From: SHZI01 sp031409515
Lineage (GTDB): Bacteria; Pseudomonadota; Gammaproteobacteria; Steroidobacterales; GCA-2729495
NCBI GenBank assembly: GCA_031409515.1
Contig: JANNXJ010000050.1
Location: 52,143-116,142, forward strand
Length of the DNA: 64,000 bases
Reading direction: 5' to 3'
The position numbers were made by a program, and so were the translations under genes. The notes beneath the pieces are model-generated. The model saw only the letters and a program-made list of their open reading frames with translations. It was not told the DNA's origin and did not search any database. Below, piece after piece: positions 50,969 to 59,839 of the stretch. Position 1 is the stretch's first letter; every line of letters starts with the position of its first letter.

Positions 50969-51421
50969 ATGTCAGATGCAGGTCCGATCCGGGTCTTTGT
51001 CAGCCATCTCTTTGAGAAGCACCCAGATTACCTCCGGGTTTTTGAGTACCTGGAGAGTCGGGAGAAGTTTCTCTACCTGAATGTCAGCAATCCGGACTAC
51101 GTACCCGGGGGCGGCAAGGAAGGCCTCAAGGACGAGCTGCGAACTCAGATCAAGGCCTCCGAGGTGATGGTACTCCCGGTTTCCATCTACGATCTGAACC
51201 GGGATCTCGTGACCTTTCAGATGGACTGCGCCGGGGCCTTTAACAAGCCGATCATTGGCATAAAGTCTTTTGGTGCGACGGTAGTCATGCAGAAAATCGT
51301 CATGGAAAGGGCCGCGGACATCGTGGACTGGGATGCCCGGACTCTCGTGGACGCCATTCGTCAGCATGCCCGCCACGAGAACACGGCGCGCTGGGATATC
51401 GTGGAGTTCAAGCTGGACTAG
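50969..51421 (+). CDS. TIR-like domain protein (MTH538/DUF1863 type)
   Basis: The 150-residue protein is almost entirely one flavodoxin-like domain. It has the TIR-like start IRVFVSHLFEKHPDYLRVFE, the middle strand VMVLPVSIYDLNRDL and the segment AFNKPIIGIKSFG. Catalytic TIR domains carry a glutamate about nine residues before the KPII segment; the aligned residue here appears to be Q84 (FQMDCAG), with D86 nearby, so NADase activity is uncertain. A strong GGAGG ribosome-binding site precedes the ATG. It is divergent from the EEP gene with an 80-base gap. No other defence gene is adjacent. Confidence 0.7.
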   Translation: MSDAGPIRVFVSHLFEKHPDYLRVFEYLESREKFLYLNVSNPDYVPGGGKEGLKDELRTQIKASEVMVLPVSIYDLNRDLVTFQMDCAGAFNKPIIGIKSFGATVVMQKIVMERAADIVDWDARTLVDAIRQHARHENTARWDIVEFKLD

Positions 51422-51564
51422 CGGCAAATGGCCGCACCACACGTTCATTCGGGGCTCTGGCGCTTGTTCTGCTCCGGTACGCTCACGTAATATCTTTCTT
51501 CCGCCGACTAGCCCGGCGTCATCGTCGCTGGCGGGGGTATTGAACCCCGGTCACATCCTGAAGA

Positions 51565-52590
51565 ATGACTATTAACACGGACGCGTTGATCATTGGTGCA
51601 GGGCCCTGCGGGCTTTTCCAGGTGTTCGAGCTGGGACTGCTGGGCATCAAGGCCGATGTCGTGGACTCCCTGCCCAGCGCAGGCGGGCAGTGCACCTGGC
51701 TCTACCCGGACAAGCCCATCTACGACATTCCGGCAGTCCCGATCTGCACGGGAGCCGAGCTGGTCGCCAATCTCATGACCCAGATCGAACCCTTCGGTCC
51801 GACATTCCATCTCGGTGAGGAGGTGGTTGGGTTGCAGGTGGTCGAGGGCGGATTCCAGGTCCGCACGGCCCCCGGCAAGGAGTTTCTGGCCAAGACGGTG
51901 TTCATCGCGGGCGGGGTGGGCTCTTTTCAGCCGCGCAAGCTGCACCTCGAGGGAGCCGACGCGCTTGAAGATCGGTACGTTCATTATCGGGTCCAGGACC
52001 CGAACATCTTCAAGGGCCAGCGTCTGGCGATTCTCGGTGGAGGAGACTCTGCGCTGGACTGGGCACTGGCTCTGGGTCCGGACGCGGCTGCTGTCACCCT
52101 GATCCACAGGCGGGATGACTACCGGGCTGCGCCGGCCTCTGTGGCTCAGCTGAAGGCGCGAGCTGCCAGTGGTGCCGTCGAAATCATTGAATCCGCAAGC
52201 GCGACGGCCCTCCGGCGCGATGGCGAGCGCCTCACCGGCATTGAAGTCAGCCTGAAAGACGGGACGCACAGAGCTGTCGATGCTGATCATATTCTGGTCT
52301 TCTTCGGGCTTTCGCCAAAACTGGGACCGATCGCAGAGTGGGGCCTGACGCTGAACAAGAAGGTGATTGCCGTGGATACGGAGGCCTTTCAGACCAATGT
52401 TTCCGGGATATTTGCTATTGGCGACATCTGCGACTACCCGGGAAAGAAGAAGCTGATTCTCAGTGGTTTTCACGAGGCGGCGCTGGCGGCTTTCGCTGCC
52501 AAGGCGCTGATCGAGCCCGGCAAGAAGGTGCATCTGCAGTACACCACCACGAGTCCGCTGATGCACAAACGGCTCGGCGTCGCTGATTGA
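51565..52590 (+). CDS. ferredoxin-NADP+ reductase, TrxB-like type
   Basis: Flavoprotein of 341 residues, thioredoxin-reductase-like but without the CxxC. The FAD motif is IIGAGPCGLFQVFELGLLGI at 10-29, followed by SAGGQCTWLYPDKPIYDIPA; the NADP motif is LAILGGGDSALDWALAL; and AIGDICDYPGKKKLILSGFH near the end. This is the FNR2-type reductase seen in Bacillus (YumC) and many bacteria. It could reduce the 2Fe-2S ferredoxin at 3,981, but they are 47 kb apart. The GlpQ gene follows after seven bases. Confidence 0.95.
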   Translation: MTINTDALIIGAGPCGLFQVFELGLLGIKADVVDSLPSAGGQCTWLYPDKPIYDIPAVPICTGAELVANLMTQIEPFGPTFHLGEEVVGLQVVEGGFQVRTAPGKEFLAKTVFIAGGVGSFQPRKLHLEGADALEDRYVHYRVQDPNIFKGQRLAILGGGDSALDWALALGPDAAAVTLIHRRDDYRAAPASVAQLKARAASGAVEIIESASATALRRDGERLTGIEVSLKDGTHRAVDADHILVFFGLSPKLGPIAEWGLTLNKKVIAVDTEAFQTNVSGIFAIGDICDYPGKKKLILSGFHEAALAAFAAKALIEPGKKVHLQYTTTSPLMHKRLGVAD

Positions 52591-52597
52591 GCACCCG

Positions 52598-53500
52598 ATG
52601 ACGGTGAGCCGCAATCCCGTTGTAATCGCGCATCGGGGAGCAAGCGGCTACCTTCCGGAACATACGCTGCCAGGCAAGGCTCTGGCGCACGGCATGGGTG
52701 CTGATTTCCTGGAGCAGGACGTTGTAGCGTCCAGTGATGGACAGCTCGTGGTTTTCCACGACCTCCATCTGGATCAACTCACAGACGTTGCCCGCCAGTT
52801 TCCTGGCCGGGGCCGGCCGGACGGCCGGCACTATTGCATCGATTTCAGCCTGAAAGAGCTTCGTACTCTTACGGTAACCGAGCGACAGCGCAAGGATGGT
52901 TCCGGGCCGCGCTTCCCGGCGCGCTTCCCCGCGAAGACCGGTTCCTTCCGCATTCACACGCTGGAAGAGGAGTTGGATCTCATCCAGGGGCTCAATCGCT
53001 CGACAGGCAGGCGGGCCGGCGTCTACGCCGAGATAAAGGATCCCGGATGGCACACCAGGCACCAGTTCGGGCTGGGCGACAGATTGCTGGAAACGCTGCA
53101 GTCCTTTGGCTACCGAACGGCGGCTGACGGCTTCTTTGTTCAGTGTTTCTGTCCCGATGAACTGCGCCGGGTACGCGCCAGATACGGCGGCGACGTGCCG
53201 CTGATCCAGTTGCTTGATGAGAGTGCCGACGTTAGTCGTGAAGCGCTTGCTGCCGTCACCGGGTATGCCCAGGGTATCGGCCCGCCTATCAGCCTTACCT
53301 GGCCCGACCGGGGGCTGGTCTCACGGGCCCGAGAGTCGGAACTGCTGATACACCCGTACACGTTTCGGGCCGATGAACTGCCGGCCGGCTTTGGTACGTT
53401 TAGGGAACTGCTCGCCTCATTCATTGATGTGCTTGAGGTCGATGGGCTGTTCACGGACTTTCCGGATCTGGTCATTGCCCACATCTGCAAGCGGGGCTAG
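52598..53500 (+). CDS. glpQ: glycerophosphodiester phosphodiesterase
   Basis: Hydrolyses glycerophosphodiesters to glycerol-3-phosphate and an alcohol. The 300-residue TIM barrel has VIAHRGASGYLPEHTLPG at 9-26 with the catalytic His and the metal Glu, EQDVVASSDGQLVVFHDLHL (about 39-58), and VYAEIKDPGWH. No signal peptide is visible, so the periplasmic GlpQ identity is less certain than the family; a cytosolic UgpQ-like role is possible. Its TAG shares a CTAG with the convergent lipocalin gene. Confidence 0.88.
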   Translation: MTVSRNPVVIAHRGASGYLPEHTLPGKALAHGMGADFLEQDVVASSDGQLVVFHDLHLDQLTDVARQFPGRGRPDGRHYCIDFSLKELRTLTVTERQRKDGSGPRFPARFPAKTGSFRIHTLEEELDLIQGLNRSTGRRAGVYAEIKDPGWHTRHQFGLGDRLLETLQSFGYRTAADGFFVQCFCPDELRRVRARYGGDVPLIQLLDESADVSREALAAVTGYAQGIGPPISLTWPDRGLVSRARESELLIHPYTFRADELPAGFGTFRELLASFIDVLEVDGLFTDFPDLVIAHICKRG

Positions 53501-54057
53501 TCGGGCCACCGCTGGGGGACCAGTTCAATGCGGTCCGTGTCGTAGCCGGAGTTCCGGAGGGAGTCCAGCAACTGGCGGTACTCGGCGACCGGCATGGTTG
53601 GCGTGCGGGACATGATCCAGACGTACTTCCGGTCAGGCACACCAATGACGGTGCGCTGATACTCGGGATCCAGATAAAGAATCAGGTAGTCAGCCTCGGG
53701 CACATACCAGGCAAACTTCATCTTCCATTCGGAGTTTACCGGTGGATTGGCCACGCGGGCTTTCGGGGTGAACACCTGTTCGGGACCGTCAAAGCTGTCC
53801 CTGCGGAAGGTGTAGGTAGTGGCTATGGTTCCATCCGGCTGCAGGGTGTAGGTCTCTATGCCGTTGTGGGCGCCTTTCTCCGAAAACATCGGTAACAGTG
53901 GAACATGGATGGGAATTGACGCGATGACGTACCAGGGCCCCATAAAGCGCGGCAGATCCACCGTCCCGGTCATGCCTCGCAACGGGGGCAGGCCATTCGT
54001 AGTGCAGGCCGATAGCAGCAGGCTGAGCATTGCGATGCTGAGAGTTCTAGGCGCCAT
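53497..54057 (-). CDS. lipocalin family outer membrane lipoprotein (Blc-like)
   Basis: The 186 residues start with a lipoprotein signal (SIAMLSLLLSACTTNG, lipobox LSAC). The lipocalin GxW motif is GPWYVIASIP near residue 40, followed by a beta-barrel pattern (TYTFRRDSFDGPE, WKMKFAWYVPEADYLILYLD, YVWIMSRTPTM). This resembles bacterial lipocalin Blc, which binds lipids and is induced under stress in some bacteria. AAAGGAG lies upstream of the ATG. It is divergent from the desaturase gene, so membrane-lipid function is shared. Confidence 0.9.
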   Translation of the reverse strand: MAPRTLSIAMLSLLLSACTTNGLPPLRGMTGTVDLPRFMGPWYVIASIPIHVPLLPMFSEKGAHNGIETYTLQPDGTIATTYTFRRDSFDGPEQVFTPKARVANPPVNSEWKMKFAWYVPEADYLILYLDPEYQRTVIGVPDRKYVWIMSRTPTMPVAEYRQLLDSLRNSGYDTDRIELVPQRWPD

Positions 54058-54079
54058 GGCTGGTCTCCTTTAGATGCGT

Positions 54080-54093
54080 ATAATGTATATTAT
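54080..54093. promoter_or_regulatory. AT-rich palindrome between the lipocalin and desaturase genes
   Basis: The 178-base divergent intergenic region contains ATAAT-GTAT-ATTAT (perfect 5-base arms, 54,080-54,093) within a strikingly A+T-rich stretch (about 54,078-54,108) in an otherwise G+C-rich region. TATAAT at 54,079-54,084 fits a -10 box on the plus strand. It may hold overlapping promoters and an operator for lipid-responsive control of both genes. Palindrome seen; function inferred. Confidence 0.35.
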
Positions 54094-54235
54094 GTTAAAT
54101 CTTACATACAGGGGAAAGCGGGGCCCCAAGGCTGAGTCTCTTCCACCCGGCTGAGCCCGTCTTCAGTGCGTCGGGCGGCCCGAAAGCCCCGTGTATACTT
54201 CGGCGGCACTTGGGGCCGGGGCCCACTGGGTATCG

Positions 54236-55081
54236 ATGACAGCTGCTGCTCGCCAGGCTCGGACGGTTCGAATCGCGATGGTTGGCGCCCACCTGGCCTG
54301 TCTGGCCGCCCTCGAAACCGGGGTTAGCGCGATCGCCCTGAAAGTTGCTGGTGTCGCCTACCTGTTGAGGGCTTTTGGCGTTACCGCCGGCTATCACCGC
54401 CTGCTTGCCCACGCCTCCTTTAAGGCTGGGCGCCCCACCCAGTTTGTCCTGTCGCTGTTGGGAGCTCTTGCCACCCAGGGCGGGCCCCTCTGGTGGGTCT
54501 CCCATCACCGCAACCATCACCGCTATACGGACAGCAGACAGGACCTGCATTCGCCCGGGCAGCGGGGTTTCTGGTACTCCCACATTGGCTGGATGTGGGA
54601 CCAGGCCAGCTTCGAGACCGCGGCAACCAACGTGAAAGAACTGTACCGGTTGCCTGAGATCAAGGCCTTGCAGCGCTATTACCCACTGCTGATCCTGGCC
54701 CAGGCTCTGGGCTTCTATGGGCTCGGCGCGCTGGTCGCTTACCAGTTCCCGGACAGTGGGACGAGCGGTGCTCAAATGCTGGTCTGGGGCTTCATTATCA
54801 GCACAGTCTGCCTCTGGCACGCGACGTTCATGGTCAACTCTGTGTGCCATGTGTGGGGGAAGCGGTCCTATACAACCGAAGATGCCAGCACCAACAATCC
54901 GCTGGTCGCATTTCTCACCCTCGGTGAAGGCTGGCACAACAATCACCACAAGTTTGCGTACTCGGCGCGTCATGGCCTTGAGTGGTGGCAGATCGACCTG
55001 ACCTACCTGAGCCTGCGCTGCCTTGAGACTGTGGGCCTGGTTGCTGACCTAAAACTGCCTCGGAAGGTCGCCGCTACCTGA
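54236..55081 (+). CDS. acyl-CoA desaturase (delta-9 type)
   Basis: Membrane di-iron fatty acid desaturase of 281 residues from ATG 54,236. The three histidine boxes are HRLLAH at 54-59, HHRNHH near 90-95, and HNNHH near residue 238, giving the eight-histidine set of stearoyl-CoA desaturases (DesC). Hydrophobic helices flank each box. A -10-like TATACT (54,193-54,198) lies upstream. Its partner reductase is unknown; the ferredoxin reductase at 51,565 is a candidate. It is convergent with ccmI (overlap of 8 bases). Confidence 0.94.
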   Translation: MTAAARQARTVRIAMVGAHLACLAALETGVSAIALKVAGVAYLLRAFGVTAGYHRLLAHASFKAGRPTQFVLSLLGALATQGGPLWWVSHHRNHHRYTDSRQDLHSPGQRGFWYSHIGWMWDQASFETAATNVKELYRLPEIKALQRYYPLLILAQALGFYGLGALVAYQFPDSGTSGAQMLVWGFIISTVCLWHATFMVNSVCHVWGKRSYTTEDASTNNPLVAFLTLGEGWHNNHHKFAYSARHGLEWWQIDLTYLSLRCLETVGLVADLKLPRKVAAT

Positions 55082-56135
55082 CGACGCGATCAATGACAAT
55101 CGCTACCGGGCCGCCAGGCGCGGTCGCCCGTTGCCAACTGGCCTCACCATAAACATCTCCCGGCCTGGCGATCGGATCACCGCCGTTGGCTATCCGCGCG
55201 ACCAGGGTCGCGGTCGCAACGCCCGCCAGAGTTCTTCCGGGCAGCATGATGTCTGCATCGCTGATCTGCAGAGTGACCGGCAGCTCCTGCGCCAGCCGGC
55301 GGATAACCGCCAGTGGCGGGCCTGGATTCTGTGCATCCCTGACGAACACAAACAACGGTGCGGAGGGCGACACCTGGGCGCGGAGCGCAGCGCTCACCGA
55401 CACCATCACACTAATGCCGGACCCGCTACCCACGACCGGCACTGACTGGGCCGGAGCCTGCGGCGCGAGAGAAGCAGCGGCCGGGCCGTCGAGTTCCGCC
55501 AACTGTGTTTCGATAATCTGCCGAACCCGCTCCGGCGGTGACAACTCGAGAAGCGTCGTCCAGCGTTCCCGGGCCACCGCAGGCTGGCCACGCGCCAGGC
55601 TCAGGAGACCCCCGTACCACAGGCCCTTTGGATTGCGTGGTTCTGCCTTCAGCACCGCCTCGATGTCGTCGCCCACCGGGCCGGTCAGGGACCCTGGGTC
55701 AAGAACAATCCGCGCCTCCGCCACCCCAAGGCGAGCGTCCACGTTGCGCCCCTCAGAGATATCCAGCGCGCGCTGATAAGCAGTGACCGCCTCCGCAGGC
55801 CGATTCAGACTGAGGTAGGAGCTGCCAAGCAGTATCCACCCCTCCTCGTCTGCGGGTGCGTCCTGGAGCCGGCGCTCGAGGGAAGCAACTGCCTCCTCCA
55901 TAGACCGGGCCTCCGCCGAAACGGCCGACTGGGCTGGAGCGCCGGTGGCGGCTGGCTCGCGCCAGTCGTACTCGCTGACCAGCAGATAGATCAGTACTAC
56001 CGCGGCCGGAATGGCGAGCGCCGTCAGCGTCGCCGCCAGCGGGTGAGTACCGGTCCCGGAACGAAGCAAGGGCCAGACCACCAGCCCAACGCTCACGACC
56101 GTAAAAAGGACCGCAATGGCCGCGAAAAGTGTCAA
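55074..56135 (-). CDS. ccmI: cytochrome c maturation protein CcmI
   Basis: The 353-residue apocytochrome chaperone. The N-terminus has two membrane helices (TLFAAIAVLFTVVSVGLVVW and LAATLTALAIPAAVVLIYLL), with a short cytosolic loop. The periplasmic part has TPR units (AEEAVTAYQRALDI-like, here AVTAYQRALDISEG) and a C-terminal beta domain with SPSAPLFVFVRDAQNPGPPL. It is fused to nothing and ends the ccm operon. The ATG overlaps the ccmH stop. Confidence 0.93.
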   Translation of the reverse strand: MTLFAAIAVLFTVVSVGLVVWPLLRSGTGTHPLAATLTALAIPAAVVLIYLLVSEYDWREPAATGAPAQSAVSAEARSMEEAVASLERRLQDAPADEEGWILLGSSYLSLNRPAEAVTAYQRALDISEGRNVDARLGVAEARIVLDPGSLTGPVGDDIEAVLKAEPRNPKGLWYGGLLSLARGQPAVARERWTTLLELSPPERVRQIIETQLAELDGPAAASLAPQAPAQSVPVVGSGSGISVMVSVSAALRAQVSPSAPLFVFVRDAQNPGPPLAVIRRLAQELPVTLQISDADIMLPGRTLAGVATATLVARIANGGDPIARPGDVYGEASWQRATAPGGPVAIVIDRVVR

Positions 56136-56593
56136 CGTGGTTCCCCCGGGGCCGCCTCAGGCGGACCCTCATCGTCGTCAACGGGCACAGGCAGGCCCCT
56201 GCGCCGCCGGATGATCCGGCCAAGGCCCAGGCCCCCAATCAGCAAGAGCAGTCCCGGAGCCAGCCACAGGGCCGCTGTGGAGGCTTTGAAGCGGGGCTTG
56301 TAGAGCACAAAGTCGCCATAACGATCCAGCAGGAAGGTCGTGACTTCCGTTTCAGAACGTCCCTCCTCCAGCATCTGGCGAATCTCGCGGCGCAGATCCG
56401 CTGCCAGCGGGGCGTTGGAATCTGCGATCGTCTGATTCTGGCAAACGAGGCAGCGGACCTCGTGGGTCAGCCGGACGTAGGTCTCTTGCCGAGCCGGATC
56501 AGCCAGCTTGGCATCGGTATCCATCGCCCATCCGGACGCCGGACCAAGCACAATGACCAGCCCGACGATCAGACCGCAGCAGAAATTAGTCAT
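56132..56593 (-). CDS. ccmH: cytochrome c maturation protein CcmH
   Basis: Thiol oxidoreductase for apocytochrome c haem sites, 153 residues from ATG 56,593. After a signal/anchor (LIVGLVIVLGPASGWA) comes the active motif VRCLVCQNQTIADS with C48 and C51 (LRCxxCQ family motif). A C-terminal membrane helix is at about 115-135 (ALWLAPGLLLLIGGLGLG). The longer frame to 56,800 reads into ccmG and is a shadow. The start overlaps the ccmG stop (ATGA). Confidence 0.95.
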   Translation of the reverse strand: MTNFCCGLIVGLVIVLGPASGWAMDTDAKLADPARQETYVRLTHEVRCLVCQNQTIADSNAPLAADLRREIRQMLEEGRSETEVTTFLLDRYGDFVLYKPRFKASTAALWLAPGLLLLIGGLGLGRIIRRRRGLPVPVDDDEGPPEAAPGEPR

Positions 56594-57162
56594 GAGCCGG
56601 TCCCAGCCGTGGCAATGCGCGGCAGAAATTCCTTCTTCCAGACCTCCAGAGTCATGGGCGCGATGTGTTTGTAGAGCACCGTGCCGTCCGGTCCGATCAG
56701 AAAGGTCTCGGGTGCGCCGTAGACGCCCCAGTTGATAGCCGTCCGGCCATCCTGATCGACGCCTACGGCTGCATAGGGATTGCCCAGCGTGGTGAGCCAC
56801 TCCCGGGCCAGCTGGGGATCATCCTTCCAGTTGATACCGAAGATCGGAAGTCCGCTATCGTTCGCCAGCGCCAGGAGAGTTTCGTGCTCCTGACGACAGC
56901 CGGCACACCAGGTGCCCCAGACATTCACGAGACTGGTTTTGCCCAGGAGATCCTTGCGACTGAGGGTCTGGCTGGGGTCGTCCAGTCGCGGCAGGCTGAA
57001 CTCGGGGGCGGCCTTGCCCACCAGCGGCGACGGCACGAGAGTCGGGTCCTTGCCCAGTCCAAGAAGAAAGACCGCCAGCAGAGCTACGAAGAATGTAACC
57101 GGCAGCAGGAAGCGCCAGAAGGTTGCACCGGCCTCGGAGCGCAACCCGGGCCCGGAGCGCAA
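56590..57162 (-). CDS. ccmG: thiol:disulfide interchange protein CcmG/DsbE
   Basis: Membrane-anchored thioredoxin-like reductase in the haem-ligation pathway. The 190 residues have a signal anchor (FLLPVTFFVALLAVFLLGLG), the GKAAPEFSLPRL segment, and the active site WCAGC with C86 and C89 (usual WCPTC or WCxxC). GVYGAPETFLIGPDG is the cis-proline loop. There is no good ATG; TTG at 57,162, two bases after the ccmF stop, is the likely start. Confidence 0.93.
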   Translation of the reverse strand: MRSGPGLRSEAGATFWRFLLPVTFFVALLAVFLLGLGKDPTLVPSPLVGKAAPEFSLPRLDDPSQTLSRKDLLGKTSLVNVWGTWCAGCRQEHETLLALANDSGLPIFGINWKDDPQLAREWLTTLGNPYAAVGVDQDGRTAINWGVYGAPETFLIGPDGTVLYKHIAPMTLEVWKKEFLPRIATAGTGS

Positions 57163-57164
57163 GG

Positions 57165-59138
57165 TCAGGGCTGTGCCGGCTGCGGGCCGCGCTGCCCGGC
57201 AGGGGGGACAGCGGCTGTTTTTCGGGCCCGCTGCCAGTAACGGCGGTCTGTCCCGGCCAGCAAGCCACCAAGGGCCATCACAATGGCACCCAGCCAGATG
57301 AAACGCACCAGTGGCTTGTACTGCAGGCGGACGCTCCAGGCACCGCCACCCAGTTCATCGCCCAGCGCCACGAAGAGGTCCCTGGACCAGCCCACATCAA
57401 TGCCAGCCTCTGTCATCGGGGAGCTGCGGACAAGATAGGTGCGCTTCTCCGGATACACGGTCGCCACCGGCTGGCCGCCGCGGGTGATGAGCAGCTCGCC
57501 GCGCAGGCCTGCGTAGTTGGGGCCGGTGACCGGTGTCGTTCCCTTGAAGGCGACCTCATAGTCTCCCACCCGTACCGTTTCACCGGGGGCGATGCGCTGG
57601 TCGGTCGCCAGCCCGAAGGAAGACGTCACCGTAATGCCAAGGACACAGAGCCCCAGACCCAGATGGGCGAGTGACATACCCAGTGCCGCCTGGGTCAGCC
57701 GGGGTCCTCGTCCAGCCAGCTGCCGCAGGGGATCAATGAGTGCAGTCAGGATGACCCAGGCTGCTGTAGCGATGCCTGCCACCGTGAGAGCGCCATTGCC
57801 CCCACCGTACACCACGAGGGGCACGAGCACGCCGAGTGCGACCGCGAGAACCGCCACGACCCGCAGTTTCCTGCCGACATCGGCCGGTGCTCCGCCGCGC
57901 CAGGTGGTATGCATACCCACACCAACGGCAACCATCAGTGGCAGCATGGGAATGAGAAACGCCGTCTCAAAATAGGGCGGGCCAACCGAGATCTTCCCGG
58001 CGTCCAGCGCGTCAAGCACCAGCGGATAAATGGTGCCGAGAAAAACCAGGCCAGCCGCGATACACAACAGGATGTTGTTGATCAGCAGAAAGCTCTCCCT
58101 GGAAAACGGCTGGAACCCTACCGGGCGATCGAGGGATGGCGCCCGCCAGGCATAGAGCCCGAGGGCCACTCCCACCACGACGCCCAGAAAAGCCAGGATG
58201 AAGAGCCCGCGCGCCGGATCAGCAGCGAAGGAGTGTACCGACACGAGCACGCCGGAACGGACCAGGAACGTGCCGATCAGGCTGAGCGAAAAGGCAGCGA
58301 TGGCCAGGAGCAGCGTGGAGCCTTTGAAGATGCCCCGCTTCTCGGTCACTGCCAGGGAATGAATCAGGGCCGTGCCCACGAGCCAGGGCATGAAGGACGC
58401 GTTTTCCACCGGGTCCCAGAACCACCAGCCGCCCCAGCCCAGCTCGTAATAGGCCCACCAGCTGCCGAGTGCGATGCCGATGGTGAGAAACACCCAGGCA
58501 GCGGTCGTCCAGGGTCGCACCCAGCGTGCCCACTCCTGATCGAGTCGTCCGGCCAGAAGGGTGGCCACCGCAAAGGCGAAAGCCACCGAGAACCCCACGT
58601 AGCCGGCGTAGAGCATGGGGGGATGAATCGCCATGGCCGGGTCTTGCAGCAGGGGATTCAGATCGTTCCCATCGAAGGGTACGGGGCTCAAGCGCAGAAA
58701 CGGGTTGGAAGTAAACACGACAAAGGCCAGGAAGCCGACGCTGATCGCCCCCATGACCCCGGTCATGCGGGCCGCGATATCCCGGGGCAAACTACCACTC
58801 AGGGCAGTGACTGCAATCGTCCAGGCGGCGAGGATCAGCACCCACAGCAGCAGTGAACCCTCATGACCGCCCCAGACCGCGGCAAAGCGATACATGTCGG
58901 GCAGCGTGCTGTTGGAATTGCTGGCGACATACAGGAGAGAAAAATCGTTGTGAACGAAGGACCAGGCCAGCAGTCCGAACGCGCCAGCGGCAAAGACAAA
59001 CTGGCCCGCCGCTGCGGCGGGCCCCACGGCCATCAGCGCCGCCTGCCCGCGATGGGCCCCCACGAGGGGAAAGACGGTCTGGCAGATGGCCAGACACAGC
59101 GCCAGGATCAGGCACAGCTGGCCGAGTTCAGGAATCAT
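57165..59138 (-). CDS. ccmF: cytochrome c haem lyase subunit CcmF
   Basis: The 657-residue, multi-helix haem lyase that attaches haem to apocytochrome. The haem-handling WWD motif is GWGGWWFWDPVENASFMPWL near residue 235-254, and the conserved histidine segment is seen in VWGGHEGSLLLWVL near 87-100. The C-terminal periplasmic domain contains TNAGLRGEL-like and TEAGIDVGWSRDLFVALGDE. The length matches the family (about 650). It lies between ccmE and ccmG. Confidence 0.97.
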   Translation of the reverse strand: MIPELGQLCLILALCLAICQTVFPLVGAHRGQAALMAVGPAAAAGQFVFAAGAFGLLAWSFVHNDFSLLYVASNSNSTLPDMYRFAAVWGGHEGSLLLWVLILAAWTIAVTALSGSLPRDIAARMTGVMGAISVGFLAFVVFTSNPFLRLSPVPFDGNDLNPLLQDPAMAIHPPMLYAGYVGFSVAFAFAVATLLAGRLDQEWARWVRPWTTAAWVFLTIGIALGSWWAYYELGWGGWWFWDPVENASFMPWLVGTALIHSLAVTEKRGIFKGSTLLLAIAAFSLSLIGTFLVRSGVLVSVHSFAADPARGLFILAFLGVVVGVALGLYAWRAPSLDRPVGFQPFSRESFLLINNILLCIAAGLVFLGTIYPLVLDALDAGKISVGPPYFETAFLIPMLPLMVAVGVGMHTTWRGGAPADVGRKLRVVAVLAVALGVLVPLVVYGGGNGALTVAGIATAAWVILTALIDPLRQLAGRGPRLTQAALGMSLAHLGLGLCVLGITVTSSFGLATDQRIAPGETVRVGDYEVAFKGTTPVTGPNYAGLRGELLITRGGQPVATVYPEKRTYLVRSSPMTEAGIDVGWSRDLFVALGDELGGGAWSVRLQYKPLVRFIWLGAIVMALGGLLAGTDRRYWQRARKTAAVPPAGQRGPQPAQP

Positions 59139-59177
59139 CCGGGCTATTTCCTAGGCAGACAAAAAGCAGGACCACAC

Positions 59178-59639
59178 TCAGTTCGGAGCCGTGACAGTCG
59201 CGCCGGGCTTACCCGGATGCCCCTGCGCTGCGAGGGACTCCGCGACCTCGGGGGGCATGTAGTTCTCATCGTGCTTGGCGAGCACCTCATCGGCGCGAAA
59301 GACCCCGCCCGGCTCCAGGTAGCCCATGGCGATCACGCCCTGGCCATCCCGGAACAGATCCGGCAGCACGCCCGAATACGCGACCGTCATTTCTTGCTGG
59401 TTGTCCCGAACCTGAAAGCGCACTTCCATGGAGCCGGTTTCCCGCCGGACACTGCCCTCTTCCACAAGCCCGCCCAGCCGAAACCGCTTGCCGGCCGGCG
59501 ACTCGCCCGCGAGCGCCTGCGTTGGTGTGTAAAAGTAGAGCAGGTTTTCCTGAAACGCCCGCAGCGAGAGTCCAACGGCGGCGGCCACACCCGCCACCAC
59601 CAGGCCCACCACCAGCATTCTCTGTCGACGCGGCGTCAT
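59178..59639 (-). CDS. ccmE: haem chaperone CcmE
   Basis: Periplasmic haem chaperone of 153 residues with one N-terminal membrane anchor (VVGLVVAGVAAAVGLSLRAF). The covalent haem site is H123 and Y127 in AKHDENYMPPE. The OB-fold features FRLGGLVEEGSVRRE and VAYSGVLPDLFRDGQGVIAM are standard. The ATG overlaps the ccmD stop (ATGA). Confidence 0.97.
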   Translation of the reverse strand: MTPRRQRMLVVGLVVAGVAAAVGLSLRAFQENLLYFYTPTQALAGESPAGKRFRLGGLVEEGSVRRETGSMEVRFQVRDNQQEMTVAYSGVLPDLFRDGQGVIAMGYLEPGGVFRADEVLAKHDENYMPPEVAESLAAQGHPGKPGATVTAPN

Positions 59640-59839
59640 GACTCTCTCCCGACTGTTGCCCCGCTATTCTGCGCTTCTGCCCTGCCCGCCCGCCTGCTCA
59701 ATTGCTCCCGGAGCCGCTGCTGGGTTTTCCTGAAGCGCCAGCGGGCCGCGACGAGATTGCCCAGGATGACCAGGGCAGTCACCCCATAAGCCACCGCTAT
59801 GTAGCCCGCGTAGCCACCCATGGCAAGGGACTGCTCCAT
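59636..59839 (-). CDS. ccmD: haem exporter accessory protein CcmD
   Basis: A 67-residue single-span membrane protein starting MEQSLAMGGYAGYIAVAYGV, with one hydrophobic helix (about 11-32) and a basic cytosolic tail RWRFRKTQQRLREQLSRR. The pattern GGYAxYIxxAYG is typical of CcmD. It aids release of haem-loaded CcmE from CcmABC. The start overlaps the ccmC stop by one base and the end overlaps ccmE. Confidence 0.93.
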   Translation of the reverse strand: MEQSLAMGGYAGYIAVAYGVTALVILGNLVAARWRFRKTQQRLREQLSRRAGRAEAQNSGATVGRES

